Both the position numbers and the translations under genes were made by a program. Shown here piece by piece: positions 61,848 to 64,000 of a stretch of DNA of 64,000 nucleotides. The notes beneath the pieces are model-generated. The model saw only the letters and a list, made by a program, of their open reading frames with translations, was not told the DNA's origin and did no database searches. How positions within the stretch are numbered: position 1 is the first letter of the stretch; each line of letters begins with the position of its first letter. Origin of the DNA: Peribacillus simplex NBRC 15720 = DSM 1321 (GTDB lineage Bacteria; Bacillota; Bacilli; Bacillales; DSM-1321); assembly GCF_002243645.1 (NCBI RefSeq), contig NZ_CP017704.1, positions 3,490,001-3,554,000 on the forward strand, given 5' to 3'.

Positions 61848-63416
61848 ATGAGTCTAGACGCATTTTTGCACAATTTGCATTTTGATATCGAAAAGGCAAG
61901 TCCGCCGGATTGGGAAGTGGATTGGGATGATGCACCGCTAACGTATAAGCTTTACCGTGACTTGCCTGTTTTTCCACTATCACTGGAGGTGCCGCTGACG
62001 CTCGAGGAGTGCAGCGGGCCTTCAAATCAGGACCTCGAAGGAATCGGTCATTTCCTCTGGTATGCATATGGCCTGACCCAAGTCAGTCAGGTACCGAGAT
62101 CCTCAGAATCTGAGGACCTCATGCAGTCATTCCGGCGTTTTCCGGCATCAGGGGGAGCTTTGTATCCAAGCGAATTGTACGTGTACTTGAAGATGGAGGG
62201 ACTCCCTGCTGGCGTATACCATTATGATGCGGCACACCACCGGTTGGTTTTGCTGCGGGAAGGGGATTTTGATTCATATGTAACAAAGGCTCTTGGTGAT
62301 ACCTTTGATATGTCCGCATGCTTTGGTACGGTTTTTGTATCGACGATGTTTTGGAAAAACTTCTACAAATATAATAACTTTTCATACCGTCTGCAAGGTC
62401 TGGATGCGGGCGTGCTTCTTGGACAGTTGCTCGAAGTGGCGAAACGGTTTGGAATCGCAGCAGGGGTGTGCTTCCAATTCCTTGATCGGGCCATCAATCA
62501 TCTGCTCGGGCTTTCGGAAGAGGAAGAGAGCACGTATGCGGTGATCCCCTTATCGGCAGAACCTTCTTTTAAATTTAGAGAAGAAAGGAGTATGGACGGA
62601 CCTGTCACTTCGACGGAATTATGCAGGGAAATGCCGGATATTCAGCCTGAACACTATGTTCGGTCGCAGAGGATCAGGGAATTTCCGATGTTAACTAAAA
62701 TGAATGAAGCATCCATGATCGAGTCCACCCAGTCATTCAGACGGATCAATCCAAAGAATGGGACGGAATCCGAAGGTCAAATTGTAACCCTTCCTATCGT
62801 GAAGCGGTTGTCCTATGACTTGGCATCAGTTTGCCGGAAGCGATTTTCACCTGAAATGGACTTCATACTGGGGAAAGTCAGTCAATGGCAACTGGCGGCA
62901 CTCCTGCAGGAGGCAACTGCTTCGTTCTCCTATCGAAATGACTTGGATGGAATAAACGAGAACAACGAACATCGCGTTTCCTTATATGCTTGTTTGTATA
63001 ATGTGGAAGACATTCAAGATGGTGCATACCATTATGACAGCACGACACATTCATTACGACAGATACAATCAGGCGATCATCGGCTCCGATTGCAATACGG
63101 AATGTCCCTCGATATCATGAATTTTCAGCAAGTCCCGATTTGCATACATGTAGTTGGTGAGCGGGATCATTCCAAAACGCAACTTGGATATAGAGGATAC
63201 CGCATCAAGCAAATGGAGGCGGGGATGCTCGTTCAGAAATTACTGCTAGCGTCGTCAGCCCTCGGAATGAACGGGCACCCGCTGCTCGGCTTTGATGTGA
63301 ATATGTGTGATGAACTTTACAAGATAGATGGTCCGCAAAGGAAAACGTGCCTGATCCAAATCCCGATCGGACACTATCGGGATCGCCCTTGGCTGAAGGG
63401 GGGCCTGCATAGTTGA
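61848..63416 (+). CDS. SagB-type azoline dehydrogenase, two nitroreductase domains
   Basis: 522 residues. Two nitroreductase-like halves: about 60-235 (FRRFPASGGALYPSELYVY, then LDAGVLLGQLLEVA) and about 300-515 (SFSYRNDLDG, AYHYDSTTHS, MEAGMLVQKLLLASSALGM). An FMN enzyme oxidising azolines to azoles. The first half keeps the SagB SGGALYPSE pattern; the second has lost it. It starts 24 bp after the YcaO gene. It ends the visible cluster, with a strong terminator next. Confidence 0.9.
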   Translation: MSLDAFLHNLHFDIEKASPPDWEVDWDDAPLTYKLYRDLPVFPLSLEVPLTLEECSGPSNQDLEGIGHFLWYAYGLTQVSQVPRSSESEDLMQSFRRFPASGGALYPSELYVYLKMEGLPAGVYHYDAAHHRLVLLREGDFDSYVTKALGDTFDMSACFGTVFVSTMFWKNFYKYNNFSYRLQGLDAGVLLGQLLEVAKRFGIAAGVCFQFLDRAINHLLGLSEEEESTYAVIPLSAEPSFKFREERSMDGPVTSTELCREMPDIQPEHYVRSQRIREFPMLTKMNEASMIESTQSFRRINPKNGTESEGQIVTLPIVKRLSYDLASVCRKRFSPEMDFILGKVSQWQLAALLQEATASFSYRNDLDGINENNEHRVSLYACLYNVEDIQDGAYHYDSTTHSLRQIQSGDHRLRLQYGMSLDIMNFQQVPICIHVVGERDHSKTQLGYRGYRIKQMEAGMLVQKLLLASSALGMNGHPLLGFDVNMCDELYKIDGPQRKTCLIQIPIGHYRDRPWLKGGLHS

Positions 63417-63423
63417 AGAAGAT

Positions 63424-63457
63424 AAAAATGGCCTCCATAGAAATGGAGGCCATTTTT
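63424..63457. terminator. Terminator of the TOMM cluster
   Basis: AAAAATGGCCTCCAT (63424-63438) pairs perfectly with ATGGAGGCCATTTTT (63443-63457) around AGAA. Confidence 0.92.
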
Positions 63458-63608
63458 ATTTTGGATTACAGCTTCTATCCTAAGAGTGCAATAATCTCTG
63501 CTGAAGATTATACTGAAATAAGAGGTTTGACTACTTTTGGGAATGAAAAAGTATATAAAGTTAATAATTTAGTACGCTTTTTACTAAACTTTTTAAAGGA
63601 TGTAGCTT

Positions 63609-64000
63609 ATGGAATGGAAAACTGACAGAAAATCCAAAAAGCCTTTATATAAGCAAATAGCAGCTTACATCGAGAGTGGCATTGCTGATGGAACATTTTT
63701 ATTGGATAAGCCGCTACCGTCTGAACGCTTCTTGGCAAGTGAACTGGGAGTTAACAGAAGCACAGTTGTTGCGGCTTATGATGAATTGGAAGCGAATGGG
63801 CTAGTTGAACGGAAAAAAGGAAGCGGAACGATGATCAGCAAGGATATCTGGGGAATTACTCGAAAACGTATACCTAGTTGGAATAGATATATCGAAGCGG
63901 GTTCTTTTTTGCCTAATATGCCAGTAACCCAAAGAATACGTAAAGAGACGGAAGGGCATAACCTTATTAACTTAGCTAGTGGAGAGCTTTCAGAAGACTT
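63609..64000 (+). CDS. MocR/PdxR-type regulator, 5' part
   Basis: The first 130 codons; the gene runs off the window. GntR-type winged helix (LYKQIAAYIESGIADG, LPSERFLASELGVNRSTVVA, then GLVERKKGSGTMI) followed by the linker into an aminotransferase-like domain (LINLASGELSED). MocR proteins use PLP-bound ligands. AAGGA lies 8-10 bp upstream of ATG 63609. A relation to the TOMM genes is not shown; a terminator separates them. Confidence 0.82.
   Translation, partial: MEWKTDRKSKKPLYKQIAAYIESGIADGTFLLDKPLPSERFLASELGVNRSTVVAAYDELEANGLVERKKGSGTMISKDIWGITRKRIPSWNRYIEAGSFLPNMPVTQRIRKETEGHNLINLASGELSED

Noticed and set aside
63413..63625. 70-codon frame across the TOMM terminator
   Set aside because: Its first part is the terminator stem read as codons and it overlaps the MocR start.

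Overview
The window is a chromosomal segment of a Bacillaceae bacterium. A Bacillus simplex / Peribacillus-type genome is my best guess. The reasons are strong AGGAGG-type ribosome sites, sigma-A promoters, a T-box leader, a Rex-controlled yjlC-ndh pair, an RsbR-type stressosome protein and a LysM/GH18 spore-cortex-type hydrolase. No rRNA, tRNA, CRISPR or complete transposon was seen.

Layout. 1-6.9 kb: a small holin-like toxin with a possible antisense RNA, a DUF2500 protein, a zinc ribbon, a LysR regulator divergent from an old-yellow-enzyme oxidoreductase, an EamA exporter and a LysM-GH18 hydrolase. 7-11 kb: fatty acid desaturase with a DesR-like regulator whose DNA-binding domain is degenerate and no DesK, then a T-box-controlled argS. 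11.2-16.6 kb: a LacI-controlled operon (KguE-like, PfkB kinase, ACS-type MFS, OMP-decarboxylase-superfamily enzyme, SIS isomerase) that looks like 2-ketogluconate use with the usual reductase replaced. 16.7-31.8 kb: ndh/yjlC, DJ-1 with a divergent Lrp, RsbR paralogue, small genes, quinone reductases, two large unknown proteins, an FHA-winged-helix regulator, SelO and a MarR-controlled flavodoxin-fold reductase.

31.8-51.4 kb is a large catabolic island: a sensor-poor histidine kinase, an AraC-type response regulator and a sodium:solute symporter in one operon; a four-gene dipeptide-type ABC transporter; two lipoprotein binding proteins; two ATZ/TRZ-type amidohydrolases; three tandem cytosine-deaminase-like amidohydrolases; and a nucleobase-type permease. 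Three promoters in it carry the same control element: two AGTAAA half-sites exactly 21 bp apart, with TATAAT exactly 37 bp after the start of the second. This ties the island into one regulon, probably controlled by the AraC-type regulator.

51.6-57.1 kb: aromatic-amine oxidation (LuxR regulator, a dead phenylacetate-CoA ligase fragment, an aldehyde dehydrogenase and a secreted copper amine oxidase). 57.5-63.4 kb: a thiazole/oxazole-modified peptide cluster of the heterocycloanthracin type, with a precursor bearing 13 cysteines in Cys-Xaa-Xaa spacing, a ThiF-like maturation protein, a fused YcaO cyclodehydratase and a double-domain SagB dehydrogenase. The window ends inside a MocR-type regulator.

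The strongest leads are the shared direct-repeat promoter element, the redox-free ketogluconate hypothesis and the TOMM cluster with no visible exporter.
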